Shown here piece after piece: positions 7,441 through 14,826 of a DNA stretch of 15,061 nt. Below the pieces are notes generated by a model. That model made no database searches. It was not told the origin of the DNA and saw nothing but the letters and a program-made list of their open reading frames with translations. Source of the DNA: JADJNW01 sp964596135 (lineage in GTDB: Bacteria > Bacteroidota > Bacteroidia > Chitinophagales > Saprospiraceae). The stretch's first letter is position 1. Every line of letters begins with the position of its first letter. The translations under genes and the position numbers were made by a program. The stretch spans positions 1 through 15,061 of the forward strand of contig CAZQTF010000084.1 in NCBI GenBank assembly GCA_964596135.1, given 5' to 3'.

Positions 7441-7854
7441 TTATTTCTGATGCCCGGCTTTCGGATTGGCATGAGATTTCACATGAGCCAACTTCATCAT
7501 AAAATAGGTTTCAAAAATAGTGTAAACTATGTAAATGCCCAAGAACATGGCGACAAATAGATGCGATGGTTCGTTTATTTTTTGACGATAGGCAATAGCA
7601 ATCCCAACACATGCAATCGTTTTGACGAGTGTCATACCAATGACCAGGCTAATGAATTGAGATTTGTTTTTACTTAAAACAGACTGATAACCAATTAGGT
7701 AAAAAGAGATGCTAAATACTATAAAAAATCCCAGGCTCATCCAGGCGAAAAAGGTCTCCCGAGGCAATGCGTAAGAGTATTGGAAAGCGACGACGAAAAG
7801 CGCGACGACGGCAGTAAGAATGGCAAGCTGCACAAAAAAATCGCGTCGGCTCAT
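7441..7854 (-). CDS. Four-helix membrane protein downstream of atpZ
   Basis: The protein has 137 residues with four predicted transmembrane helices at about 7-28, 36-56, 67-89 and 99-121, and a basic C-terminal tail (KLAHVKSHANPKAGHQK). Its position 18 bp after an AtpZ-like gene is where Bacteroidota atp clusters carry a small hydrophobic gene, before atpB. By that position it may be an AtpI/UncI-like assembly factor of the ATP synthase. I see no decisive motif, so the name is left open. Unlike in usual clusters, atpB does not follow; the next gene is a biotin carrier protein. Confidence 0.7.
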   Translation of the reverse strand: MSRRDFFVQLAILTAVVALFVVAFQYSYALPRETFFAWMSLGFFIVFSISFYLIGYQSVLSKNKSQFISLVIGMTLVKTIACVGIAIAYRQKINEPSHLFVAMFLGIYIVYTIFETYFMMKLAHVKSHANPKAGHQK

Positions 7855-7872
7855 GCTACAAAGAGTTGAAGA

Positions 7873-8106
7873 TTACTTTTTTTTCAGAAAATCTTTGATT
7901 GCCAGATAGATAGCCGCTACAGAAAACAATGCCGAAAAGAGGGCAGTGAAATAAGGACCCGTAGTATCGAACTTGCGGTCGAGGAATTTCCCCAACAAAA
8001 TGCCAACGGCAATGGTTGCACCCATTTGAAATGCGGTACCGGTGTATTTGAGGATTTCGTTGCTACGGCGCCGCTTGTCTTCAGCTTCAGGAGGAGGTAT
8101 AGCCAT
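7873..8106 (-). CDS. atpZ: AtpZ/AtpI-like F0F1 ATP synthase accessory protein
   Basis: The protein has 77 residues. After a charged N-terminus (IPPPEAEDKRRRSNEI) come two helices: residues about 20-37 (YTGTAFQMGATIAVGILLG) and about 50-70 (FTALFSALFSVAAIYLAI), ending in DFLKKK. The YxGxAFQMGxTIxxGxxxG pattern and the IKDFLKKK tail are typical of the AtpZ/AtpI family (PF09527), small proteins linked to F-type ATP synthase assembly or Mg2+/Ca2+ transport. The frame extends to a TTG at 8163, but the added residues are unlike the family, so ATG 8106 is chosen. It lies between bactofilin and the four-helix protein, probably in one operon driven from near 8656. Confidence 0.8.
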   Translation of the reverse strand: MAIPPPEAEDKRRRSNEILKYTGTAFQMGATIAVGILLGKFLDRKFDTTGPYFTALFSALFSVAAIYLAIKDFLKKK

Positions 8107-8167
8107 GTATGGTACCGTTTTCGAAAAGAGATTTGCCCATAGCGGGAACACGTTTATAACCAAGGTG

Positions 8168-8608
8168 TTATTTTGCAGCTTTCAGCGCGGGCTCTTCTTC
8201 TTTTTTCAGACTAATGGTATTCGATAGCGGTTTGGGGCTGCCCATTGTGCAGTTCACATTAAATGCTGCACCGGCTTGCACAATCAGTTTATTTGTGGTC
8301 ACATCGCCGCTCACCGTAGCACTTTCGCGAATATTTAGCAATTCTGATACTTCCAGGGCGCCCTGAAACTTCCCTTCGATCACTGCGTTTTTGCATTTGA
8401 TCTCTCCGTCCACAGAACCGGCAGGACCGATGATTATTTTGGCATCGCAGAATAATTTCCCCTTAATGGCACCATCTACGCGAATATCGTTCTCCGACTT
8501 GACTGTGCCTTCCACCAGCGTGCCTTGAACCAGCGTGTTCAGAGAGCCGGCGCTCGGCGCACCATTGGTTTTGGCTGCCTCCTTTTTCGTAGGGTTGTTA
8601 CCAAACAT
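8168..8608 (-). CDS. Bactofilin family cytoskeletal protein
   Basis: The protein has 146 residues. A flexible N-terminal tail (about 1-22) is followed by a bactofilin (PF04519) right-handed beta-helix core of about 100 residues. Repeating hydrophobic/glycine rungs are visible: TLVQGTLVEGTVKSENDIRV, DGAIKGKLFCDAKIII, GSVDGEIKCKNAVIEG, and ESATVSGDVTTNKLIV. A Lys/Glu/Ala tail ends the protein. Bactofilins polymerise without nucleotides into filaments used in cell shape and polar localisation. It is the first gene of a likely four-gene operon (bactofilin, atpZ-like, four-helix protein, biotin carrier). The neighbourhood with atpZ is familiar from other Bacteroidota genomes. Confidence 0.9.
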   Translation of the reverse strand: MFGNNPTKKEAAKTNGAPSAGSLNTLVQGTLVEGTVKSENDIRVDGAIKGKLFCDAKIIIGPAGSVDGEIKCKNAVIEGKFQGALEVSELLNIRESATVSGDVTTNKLIVQAGAAFNVNCTMGSPKPLSNTISLKKEEEPALKAAK

Positions 8609-8652
8609 GTCTTTGTCTTTTATTTAAAAAATTAGTGTTTTTAGTGCTATTG

Positions 8653-8660
8653 CAAAGATA
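8653..8660 (-). promoter_or_regulatory. Putative -7 element of the bactofilin operon promoter
   Basis: The minus strand reads TATCTTTG, a full match to TAnnTTTG. Transcription would start near 8646, giving a 5' UTR of about 38 nt before the bactofilin ATG at 8608. No clear -33 TTG is seen at the usual distance. Confidence 0.42.
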
Positions 8661-8775
8661 ATCAATTCGGGGGGCTTAGCGTATTAAATTTCTCATCGGA
8701 AAATGAGGAGTAGCACTATTCTCATAATGCTAATAGAAACGATCGAAGATAACAATTATTTTGTTAGAAATAGAA

Positions 8776-8812
8776 ACAAACCTCGCAGATTTTAGAAATC
8801 TGCGAGGTTTGT
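8776..8812. terminator. 17-bp perfect inverted repeat (terminator or dispersed palindrome)
   Basis: ACAAACCTCGCAGATTT (8776-8792) pairs without mismatch with 8796-8812, around the 3-nt loop TAG. It lies just past the stop of the porP/sprF gene (8826, minus). On the minus strand it is followed by a T-rich stretch (CTATTTCTAAC), so it can act as that gene's terminator. The length and perfection exceed what termination needs. From memory, very similar CCTCGCAGATT palindromes recur in many Bacteroidota genomes, so it may be a copy of a dispersed repeat. No second copy is seen in this window. Confidence 0.8.
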
Positions 8813-8825
8813 GTAGTGCAACTGA

Positions 8826-9902
8826 TTAGAAATTAGGACAATATACGCCGCGACGGGTTTGGTTACAGATTTTGTAAACCATTGCAAATTCGAAGCCGCC
8901 GTTGGAATTACTTGCTGCCTTGAGGGGGGAGATATTGACGTCGTAGCTGAAGCCAAGGCTGAAATTGTTGTAATCAAAACGAGTAGAAAGGATTGCGGCA
9001 TCACCGAGAATGCCCACTTTCTCTGCACCGCCTTCGGTCGCTGGGATGAATTTGTTGCCGAGGCGTCCCCATAAACCAATCTGGAATGCCTGATACTCTT
9101 GGCGATTGCCCAATAAAAACTTGAGGCTTGTGCCGGCGTTCACCTGGAAAGAAGGTCCCTGCTTCATCACAATCGCGCCAGGTACCAAACCAAACTTGTC
9201 CCCCACGAGGAATTCGCCGCCCACATGACCGGTCACACGGCTGTAGAGCAGGTCTTCGTCGCTGCTACTGAACGATTGATTGGCGCGATTCAGGTGGTGG
9301 AAAGAGCCACCGATATAAAAATTAGTATTTTCATCTTTGACCATAAACCACAACAAGCCCGCAGCTACATCGGCGAACAGAAAATTATCACGATCAAAGC
9401 GGTTTTCCTGAGTTGGCAAATTGGGGTCGAATCCGCCCTCACCATCGTGTTGTGTACCCCAACGCAGGTTGAGGAAGTCAATGCTTCGTTGAGCAATACC
9501 GGCTTCAGCGCCCACCACGAGGTAGTTACCAAATTTACGGGTGCCACCCATGCGCTTGCTATAGGAGCCTGAAATTTTGCCCGTCAGCGTTGCGAAGTTG
9601 GACTCGCCGGCGCGGTCGCCCCAAAATGTACCACCGACACCGAAATAGTCGTACCTGCCCACCGGAATGCGCTGGTCGTACGACACGGAATACGTGCTGA
9701 AAGCATTGGAACGCAGGATGCTTCCCCACTGATTGCGGTAGTTGGCTACCAGCCGGACATTACAGTTCATCACCCCGGTCATCGCAGGGTTTAGATTGAG
9801 CGGGGACAGATAAAACTGTGAAAAATGGATGTCTTGGGCGCTCAGTGATACCGTCACCAGCGTCATTAAACAAGCAGCGAGTAGATTTTTGAGATTTTTC
9901 AT
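8826..9902 (-). CDS. PorP/SprF family type IX secretion-linked outer-membrane protein
   Basis: The protein has 358 residues. The signal peptide ends at about residue 23 (TVSLSA|Q). The mature N-terminus QDIHFSQFYLSPLNLNPAMTG is the family hallmark, followed by NVRLVANYRNQW. The rest is a series of amphipathic beta strands with Gly/aromatic alternation, ending RRGVYCPNF, consistent with an outer-membrane barrel. PorP/SprF proteins work with type IX secretion or gliding (SprF with the SprB adhesin), and many paralogues sit beside large adhesins with T9SS C-terminal domains. No such partner is next to this copy. The frame extends to GTG 9908; ATG 9902 gives the clean signal peptide (MKNLKNLLAACLM). 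A palindrome follows as probable terminator. Confidence 0.9.
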   Translation of the reverse strand: MKNLKNLLAACLMTLVTVSLSAQDIHFSQFYLSPLNLNPAMTGVMNCNVRLVANYRNQWGSILRSNAFSTYSVSYDQRIPVGRYDYFGVGGTFWGDRAGESNFATLTGKISGSYSKRMGGTRKFGNYLVVGAEAGIAQRSIDFLNLRWGTQHDGEGGFDPNLPTQENRFDRDNFLFADVAAGLLWFMVKDENTNFYIGGSFHHLNRANQSFSSSDEDLLYSRVTGHVGGEFLVGDKFGLVPGAIVMKQGPSFQVNAGTSLKFLLGNRQEYQAFQIGLWGRLGNKFIPATEGGAEKVGILGDAAILSTRFDYNNFSLGFSYDVNISPLKAASNSNGGFEFAMVYKICNQTRRGVYCPNF

Positions 9903-10403
9903 AAACACTTAAGTTCAAGAGTTCAACCTTCGGACATTCAAGGATTTGCCTATATTCAGAGCTTTTTTTCCCCCTGAACTCCGACTGCAATATTAAGCAA
10001 TGTCTGGTAATCGTCAGGAAAAAATTATGTTAAAAGATAATTTTAACAATATGTATAAACTGGATTATACATTGTTTTGTAGCACAAAATTGAATTTTTT
10101 CAATTAATACATCATTCGGAAGGGCATTTTCAGGATGAAGGCAATGCCGGTTCCATCTTTTTTCTACTTTCCGATCTGATGTTTCTGTCCTATTGAATTC
10201 CGCTTGATAAAGGCAAATGCAAACCGAGACGAACTGCCCGAAATGTATTATAAAATGCTTTGATGTGTTAATAAAGTGGCATAGCGAATTGCAAACAAGA
10301 TAACGCTTTTCCACTATTTTTTTCCAAAATACAAAATTACTTTTTCAACAACGCTGGCTTGCCGGAAAATATTATTTTCGTCAGGACTTTTAGGAATTCT
10401 GTT
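9903..10403. other. AT-rich intergenic region with two small hairpins
   Basis: This 501-bp gap lies between the starts of porP/sprF and the end of the trypsin-like protease gene, both on minus. It is AT-rich. Two adjacent inverted repeats stand out: GTTAAAA/TTTTAAC (10030-10036 with 10042-10048) and ATGTATAA/TTATACAT (10052-10059 with 10066-10073). A near-match to the Bacteroidota -7 box (TAATATTG on minus, one mismatch) is at 9988-9995 and could drive porP/sprF. The open minus frame at 10030-10314 has no recognisable features and is not called. No strong terminator is seen for the protease gene. Confidence 0.5.
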
Positions 10404-11483
10404 CTAATCGTATTTCCACAGGGCGCCGTATTGTTCCACTAAAATGTTGTCGTAGTAATCCGCTTTTTCAAAAAGGTGGCTAAACAGCTTCAAGCCGGTC
10501 TCCACATTCAGATAGCGGTCGAAGATAAGCAGAGACAGAATGATGTCTTGCTCCCGGATACTGAAAGTCAGGTCTTCAGTATGGTAGTTTTGCCGGAGCA
10601 GATATTCGTACAGAGGTTTGATATTTTCTTTGGGCAATACACAAAGATAAGCATCTCCGGTGATGAGTCCGGTTTTTTCGTAGTAGGAAATATTGATTTT
10701 TGCACTGCCTTTCTGAATTTCCCATTTGTTGGGTCCTACCCTTGCCAGTGCTACGTTGTAGCCTATTTTTTCGATGATTTCCTCAATTGTTTTGGCAACG
10801 CCGAGCGGCTCGTACAATTCTACCTGCGTAGGGAGCTGCACTTTGGCGCCGCAGTGCGGGCAGTAACCTTGTTCGATGGTATCTTCAAATACCAGATTGG
10901 AACAGGAAGCGCAGCGGGTGCCAATTTTTCTGCCGGCGGCGAGAAATTCCTTAATAGTGGCATCCAGATACTTGACCGGCAATGAAAACCCAATATTATT
11001 GCCATCTTTCATGATGAAGGTGTTGATGCCAACAACCTCGCCGGTTTCATTGACCAGCGGTCCGCCGCTATTGCCGGGGCTAAGCGCCGCGTCGTGCTGG
11101 ATGTAGAAGATATCACCCTGCTCGTGGCGGGTATTCGATATAATGCCTTTGGTAGCGGCATATTTCAAGCCCAGCGGGTGCCCGATGGCGATTACTTGGT
11201 CGCCTTCGCGCGGCGGCTTATCGGTGCTGAGTTTTACTTCGGGAATATCGGCATTGGTAGGCGCCTCCAGAAATGCCAGATCGTATTTGGTATCCATGTA
11301 AAGAACCCTGACCAACTGCTTGGGGAAAGCGTCGCCATCTACCACCACTTGCGCATTGTCGCGGATGACATGTTCATTGGTGACAATGAGGTTGGGTTGT
11401 TTTAAAAAGAAGCCTGTACCCGTACTGTAAGGGGTGGCAATTTGAATTACAACATTGCGATACAGGTCTATAATGTCATTCAT
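10404..11483 (-). CDS. Cytoplasmic trypsin-like protease with zinc ribbon and C-terminal domain
   Basis: The protein has 359 residues and no signal peptide or membrane segment. Residues about 5-185 are an HtrA/DegP-type trypsin fold. The triad is visible: His38 in TNEHV, Asp68 in KYDLAFLE, Ser139 in GNSGGP, with IGHPLG and GINTF as expected. A four-cysteine zinc ribbon follows: CASC (191, 194) and CPHC (208, 211). No PDZ domain is present. The rest (about 225-359) is an alpha/beta domain rich in Leu/Tyr (ISYYEKTGLITGDAYLCVLP, LYEYLLRQNY, LSLLIFDRYL). This pattern resembles the YbjN/CesT-like chaperone fold; that is a weak assignment by eye. ATG 11483 is chosen over TTG 11501. A role as an intracellular protease that recognises targets through its C-terminal domain is inference. 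Confidence 0.85.
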   Translation of the reverse strand: MNDIIDLYRNVVIQIATPYSTGTGFFLKQPNLIVTNEHVIRDNAQVVVDGDAFPKQLVRVLYMDTKYDLAFLEAPTNADIPEVKLSTDKPPREGDQVIAIGHPLGLKYAATKGIISNTRHEQGDIFYIQHDAALSPGNSGGPLVNETGEVVGINTFIMKDGNNIGFSLPVKYLDATIKEFLAAGRKIGTRCASCSNLVFEDTIEQGYCPHCGAKVQLPTQVELYEPLGVAKTIEEIIEKIGYNVALARVGPNKWEIQKGSAKINISYYEKTGLITGDAYLCVLPKENIKPLYEYLLRQNYHTEDLTFSIREQDIILSLLIFDRYLNVETGLKLFSHLFEKADYYDNILVEQYGALWKYD

Positions 11484-11502
11484 CCCGATGGCTTTTGGCA
11501 AA

Positions 11503-11521
11503 ATCCATTGTTAAAATGGAT
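11503..11521. repeat. Short inverted repeat upstream of the trypsin-like protease gene
   Basis: ATCCATT (11503-11509) and AATGGAT (11515-11521) form a perfect 7-bp inverted repeat with a 5-nt spacer. It lies 20-38 bp before ATG 11483. It could be a regulator's operator or a leader hairpin. Seven base pairs can arise by chance. Confidence 0.3.
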
Positions 11522-11654
11522 GGGCAAATTACTAAGTAAAGTGCAAAATATGAAATGTCCGGAGAGTATTCCTTTGTAACAGATTTGAAAATGCGTGAGT
11601 CCAGAAGGATAAGCTGGTGTTGTTTTCTAAAACGGCAAAAAAAATATCAAAATC

Positions 11655-11692
11655 AAAAATGTGCTTCACATTTGTAAGTGGAGCACATTTTT
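11655..11692 (-). terminator. Hairpin terminator of the metzincin gene
   Basis: AAAAATGTGCT (11655-11665) pairs with AGCACATTTTT (11682-11692), and the stem extends inward by four more pairs (one G-U) to a loop of about 8 nt. On the minus strand the stem is followed by GATTTTGATATTTTTTTTGCC, a T-rich tail. It lies 21 bp after the stop of the zinc protease gene and fits an intrinsic terminator. Confidence 0.82.
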
Positions 11693-11712
11693 GAAAGCAT
11701 CTGAGGATTGCT

Positions 11713-14169
11713 TCAATGTCCGCAACCCCATTCTTCGATTGCGCCGATTGGCTGACCATCGGGCATTTCCGGGATGTAAGGCACTTTGTAATCCTTCGGG
11801 TTGCGCTTGAACATGGCAATTTGCTCATGCAGATACGTCAGATGCGCTACCTGTGCCGGATCAAGCGTGACGTCCATTTTGGCTTCCATCTCGTTGATTT
11901 TTGACAAGGCTACCGCCGCTACTTGTCGTAGCACGCGATCGTCGCCAGCCAGATTGAGCAGATGATGCAGCACCAATTTCTCGGTCATCCGGGCGATTTC
12001 TTTTTCGTACTCCGAATAAGACGCCTTCACCTGTACTGCCGCCATGAGTTGGTCAAGCAATTCCGGCAAGGACAAACGTTTGCTGTCTCGGGCGTGCTGC
12101 TCTACCACTCTTGCCAATCGCTGTGGATTCAGCAACATGCTGATGGTGTGATTTGCTGAGCTTTCGGCGGCGGCCAACGGATCGAAAGTATTGCCGGTGT
12201 ACACTTTGAACAACTCGCGGTCGCGGCTATACGAAGGTGGCTGCGGCGGGATCAGTTTCAAAATGCTTTCCGGCAGAGCCAGGAAGCTTGGCTGCAGCGT
12301 TTCCATCAAAGCATTGAGCGCATCGCGTTGCATCTGGTCGCTGATCATTTCTACCAGCTTGGGATTTGCGCCGCGCACACCATAATCGAAGGTATAACCC
12401 CCAATCACTTTGGAAGCGCCTTCTACCTGATAGCGATGCGACAAATACAGCGGCACCAGCACATTCTCCAGCGTCGCCATCGGCGCACCGATCGGGATGT
12501 TTTTTTCGCTGAACTTGCTCAGTGCCATCTTGCGAACATCCAACAAGCGGCACAGCTCCGAAGCCGGGTCTTTGCCATTATCCCACAAGTGGGTGTAAGG
12601 ATTCGCCGAAGATTGCGGCCGTCCGTCCTGATCGGTCAGGTACAGCAGGTTCATTTTGTTGTACGTTTCGTCCAGCATATCCAGCAGCGCTTTTTTCTCG
12701 TCGGTTCCTTTCGGAAAATCCTGATAACCATACAAAATAGAACGCTTGTCAAATTCGCCGATGCCCACTGCGTAAGCCTTTGAGAAATCGGCATTGCCAT
12801 TGGCATCAAAAGTGACGTAGGGATGTGGATAATCCATCACTGAAGCACGGTCGTTGACGCTTGCCGCAAAATTGTGCTGCAATCCCAGGGTGTGCCCCAC
12901 TTCGTGTGCCGACAACTGCCGCAAACGCGCCAATGCCATCTGCTCCATCCTTGGATCGGGTGTTTCACCTTTGGCGTAAGCGTCAATCAAACCCTGAGCG
13001 ATGAGGAAATCCTGACGTACCCGCAGTGACCCCAGCAAAACGTGCCCTTTGATGATCTCGCCCGTGCGCGGATCGGTCACGGTGCTGCCGTAGCTCCAGC
13101 CGCGCGTAGAGCGATGCACCCAGTTGATCATGTTGTAACGCACGTCCATTGGGTCAGCGCCTTCCGGCAATACCTTTACCTGGAAGGCATCTTTGTAGCC
13201 TGCCGCTTCGTAAGCCTGATTCCACCAGGAAGCGCCTTCGATCAACGCTGAGCGGATGGGTTCCGGCGTGCCGCGATCAACATAGTAAATAATCGGCTCC
13301 ACCGCTTCACTGACTTTCGCGTTTGGATTTTTCTTTTTCAAACGGTGGCGACTGATAAAGCGTTTTACCAGAGGCTGGTCAATCGGCGTGGCGTAATCCG
13401 CATAGCTAATGCCGAAGTATCCCGCGCGCGGATCGAACATGCGCGGCTGATAGTCGCCGTCGGGCAATTCTACAAACGAATGGTGCATTTGCAAAGTGAT
13501 CGCATCCGCCGAAGGCGTCACCGAACGTACCAGTCCGCCCCGAGGCTCGCCGGTAAAAGTGATCATCGCTTCAAACTCCGAATTCTTTGGGAAATTTTTG
13601 GTACGATCCAACGAAATCGCCGAGCGCGACTCATCGAGCCGGTAAGTACCTTGATTATTCATCGTCAAACGCTGCATCACGCCGTGCGCATCGCGCAGCA
13701 GAAAAGGCGTCAGGTCAATCAGTACTTTGCCGTTTTCTTCGGCTTCCACTTTGAAGCCCCAGATGACCGATTTGGCGAAAGCCTGTTCTACCGACTTACG
13801 CTCGTCAGCATTGTTGCTGATGGCGCGGTAATCATAATTTGGCTGCAAGAGCATCACTTTCGGACCATTGCGCATGAACTTGACGATCCGTTCGCCGCCC
13901 AATTGATTGCGATCCAGCCCGATATCATTCGAGCCGAGCCCCTCGGTCAGCGAGTTCACATATAAAAATTCCGTATTCCACTTATCCACTTCCAGCCAGA
14001 TTTTGCCGGACTTTTCATCCCAGTAAAATTTGAAATAACCGTCGAAAGTCTGCATACCTGCGGTCTTATCGGCGATTGTTTTCGTATCCGTTTGCGTTTG
14101 CCCCTGCGCCCCCACGGGGAGCATGGTAAAAGGCAAGCATAATAACAGCAGTAGCTTTAGGTGTCGCAT
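11713..14169 (-). CDS. Secreted zinc-dependent metalloprotease (metzincin, DUF5117/DUF4953 type)
   Basis: The protein has 818 residues. The signal peptide spans about residues 1-22 (RHLKLLLLLCLPFTMLPVGA). The N-terminal region (about 35-270) matches the DUF5118/DUF5117 type (GYFKFYWDEKSGKIWLEV, FLYVNSL..GLGSNDIGLDR). The catalytic domain carries HEVGHTLGLQHNF, the extended metzincin zinc motif HExxHxxGxxH (His422, Glu423, His426, His432), with a likely Met-turn SVMDYPHP (Met445). The C-terminal half includes HRYQVEGASKVIGGYTFDYGVRG, typical of these proteins. They are large periplasmic or cell-surface peptidases, common in Bacteroidota; substrate is unknown. No type IX secretion C-terminal domain is seen. 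The frame extends four codons to a TTG; ATG 14169 is chosen. It is divergent from the toxin-antitoxin pair. Confidence 0.9.
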   Translation of the reverse strand: MRHLKLLLLLCLPFTMLPVGAQGQTQTDTKTIADKTAGMQTFDGYFKFYWDEKSGKIWLEVDKWNTEFLYVNSLTEGLGSNDIGLDRNQLGGERIVKFMRNGPKVMLLQPNYDYRAISNNADERKSVEQAFAKSVIWGFKVEAEENGKVLIDLTPFLLRDAHGVMQRLTMNNQGTYRLDESRSAISLDRTKNFPKNSEFEAMITFTGEPRGGLVRSVTPSADAITLQMHHSFVELPDGDYQPRMFDPRAGYFGISYADYATPIDQPLVKRFISRHRLKKKNPNAKVSEAVEPIIYYVDRGTPEPIRSALIEGASWWNQAYEAAGYKDAFQVKVLPEGADPMDVRYNMINWVHRSTRGWSYGSTVTDPRTGEIIKGHVLLGSLRVRQDFLIAQGLIDAYAKGETPDPRMEQMALARLRQLSAHEVGHTLGLQHNFAASVNDRASVMDYPHPYVTFDANGNADFSKAYAVGIGEFDKRSILYGYQDFPKGTDEKKALLDMLDETYNKMNLLYLTDQDGRPQSSANPYTHLWDNGKDPASELCRLLDVRKMALSKFSEKNIPIGAPMATLENVLVPLYLSHRYQVEGASKVIGGYTFDYGVRGANPKLVEMISDQMQRDALNALMETLQPSFLALPESILKLIPPQPPSYSRDRELFKVYTGNTFDPLAAAESSANHTISMLLNPQRLARVVEQHARDSKRLSLPELLDQLMAAVQVKASYSEYEKEIARMTEKLVLHHLLNLAGDDRVLRQVAAVALSKINEMEAKMDVTLDPAQVAHLTYLHEQIAMFKRNPKDYKVPYIPEMPDGQPIGAIEEWGCGH

Positions 14170-14245
14170 GTTGTGATTCAATTTTTTAGTTGGACAAGAT
14201 AGGGAATTTTATTTTTCCAACACCCAGAGAAGGATGTGAAGGAAC

Positions 14246-14276
14246 TGGCATTTTCTACTGATTGTTACTATATTTG
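14246..14276 (+). promoter_or_regulatory. Putative promoter of the toxin-antitoxin operon
   Basis: TATATTTG (14269-14276) matches TAnnTTTG fully. TGG (14246-14248), 20 bp upstream, is a weak -33 element. Transcription would start near 14282, about 13 nt before ATG 14295, which supports that start over the upstream codon at 14262. Confidence 0.45.
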
Positions 14277-14294
14277 TTTACAAAAAGTAAAGGG

Positions 14295-14531
14295 ATGAGT
14301 GAATTGATATTAAAATTTAATCGTTTAAGTGCCTTTCACCAACAGGAGGTGATGGATTTCCTGGATTTTCTGCTTTCCAAACAACAATCTACCGAGTTGC
14401 CGGAAAAAGCAGATGAAGCAAGTGAAAAAAGACAACAAGCCGCCGCTTTGCTGCTGGAGGATTACTTGCAGGATGAAGAGTTAGTTGCTTTCACCACCCT
14501 CGATACGGATGATTTTTATGAAGCGAAGTGA
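14295..14531 (+). CDS. Antitoxin of MazF-type pair (DUF2281-like)
   Basis: The protein has 78 residues. The N-terminal part (MSELILKFNRLSAFHQQEVM, then DFLDFLLSKQ) resembles the short DUF2281-like helix-turn segment of many toxin partners. A Glu/Ala/Lys-rich middle leads to LEDYLQDEELVAFTTLDTDDFYEAK. The latter acidic tail (DEELxAFTxLDxxDFYE) is a recurring C-terminus of antitoxins paired with MazF-like toxins in Bacteroidota, and probably wraps around the toxin. The gene overlaps the toxin start by 14 bp, the usual antitoxin-first order, so the two are likely translationally coupled and co-regulated. No separate DNA-binding domain can be named with confidence. Confidence 0.82.
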   Translation: MSELILKFNRLSAFHQQEVMDFLDFLLSKQQSTELPEKADEASEKRQQAAALLLEDYLQDEELVAFTTLDTDDFYEAK

Positions 14532-14826
14532 AATCTGGTTTGTGAATCTTGACCCCAGTCTAGGCGCTGAAATCCGTAAAACAAGACCCGCCATTATTGT
14601 GAATGATGATACGTTAGGCATCCTACCGCTAAAAGTAATTGTACCCATCACCGATTGGAAAGACCGCTACGAAGTCGCCGATTGGATGGTCAAGCTCGAA
14701 CCTGATTCTAATAATAACCTTTCCAAACCCTCCGCCGCCGATTGTTTTCAGGTTCGCTCCATTGCTCAGGTAAGAATGATAAAAAAAACTGGGTATTGTA
14801 AATACCACGAAAATGAAGGAAATTGA
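14518..14826 (+). CDS. MazF/PemK family toxin, C-terminus altered by frameshift
   Basis: The protein as written has 102 residues. It begins MKRSEIWFVNLDPSLGAEI, then RKTRPAIIVNDD and VIVPITDWK, the family's N-terminal and core strands. FQVRSIAQVRMIKK precedes the C-terminal helix. MazF toxins are sequence-specific mRNA interferases that inhibit translation. Normally the 'RxIKKLG' segment leads to a helix such as MKEIEIALAKVLQL. Here the frame instead reads TGYCKYHENEGN and stops at 14824-14826. In the next frame the bases after the A8 tract encode IVNTTKMKEIEIALAKVLQL and stop at 14855-14857. Removing one A gives 112 residues, the normal family length. So the toxin is either a recent frameshift mutant, a slippage-controlled gene, or affected by a sequencing indel. 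Confidence 0.85.
   Translation: MKRSEIWFVNLDPSLGAEIRKTRPAIIVNDDTLGILPLKVIVPITDWKDRYEVADWMVKLEPDSNNNLSKPSAADCFQVRSIAQVRMIKKTGYCKYHENEGN

Noticed and set aside
8092..8227. AGGAGGAGG seven bases before a + strand ATG (8105), opening a short frame
   Set aside because: The purine run is the complement of the three proline codons (CCT CCT CCT) of the AtpZ-like protein. The frame is antisense to two real genes, and Shine-Dalgarno use is weak in this phylum.
10030..10314. 94-codon open frame on minus in the gap after the trypsin-like protease
   Set aside because: Rich in His, Phe, Ile, Cys and Asn without pattern; no family resemblance, and it contains the two small hairpins.
12328..12783. Long + strand open frames inside the metzincin gene (also 13345-13965)
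   Set aside because: They are antisense shadows of a gene with a clear catalytic motif; their translations are Arg/His/Gln-rich as expected for a complementary frame.
14344..14354. AGGAGGTG directly before an in-frame ATG inside the antitoxin gene
   Set aside because: It encodes the conserved Gln-Glu-Val-Met of the N-terminal helix, and a product from it would lose that helix; more likely a codon coincidence.
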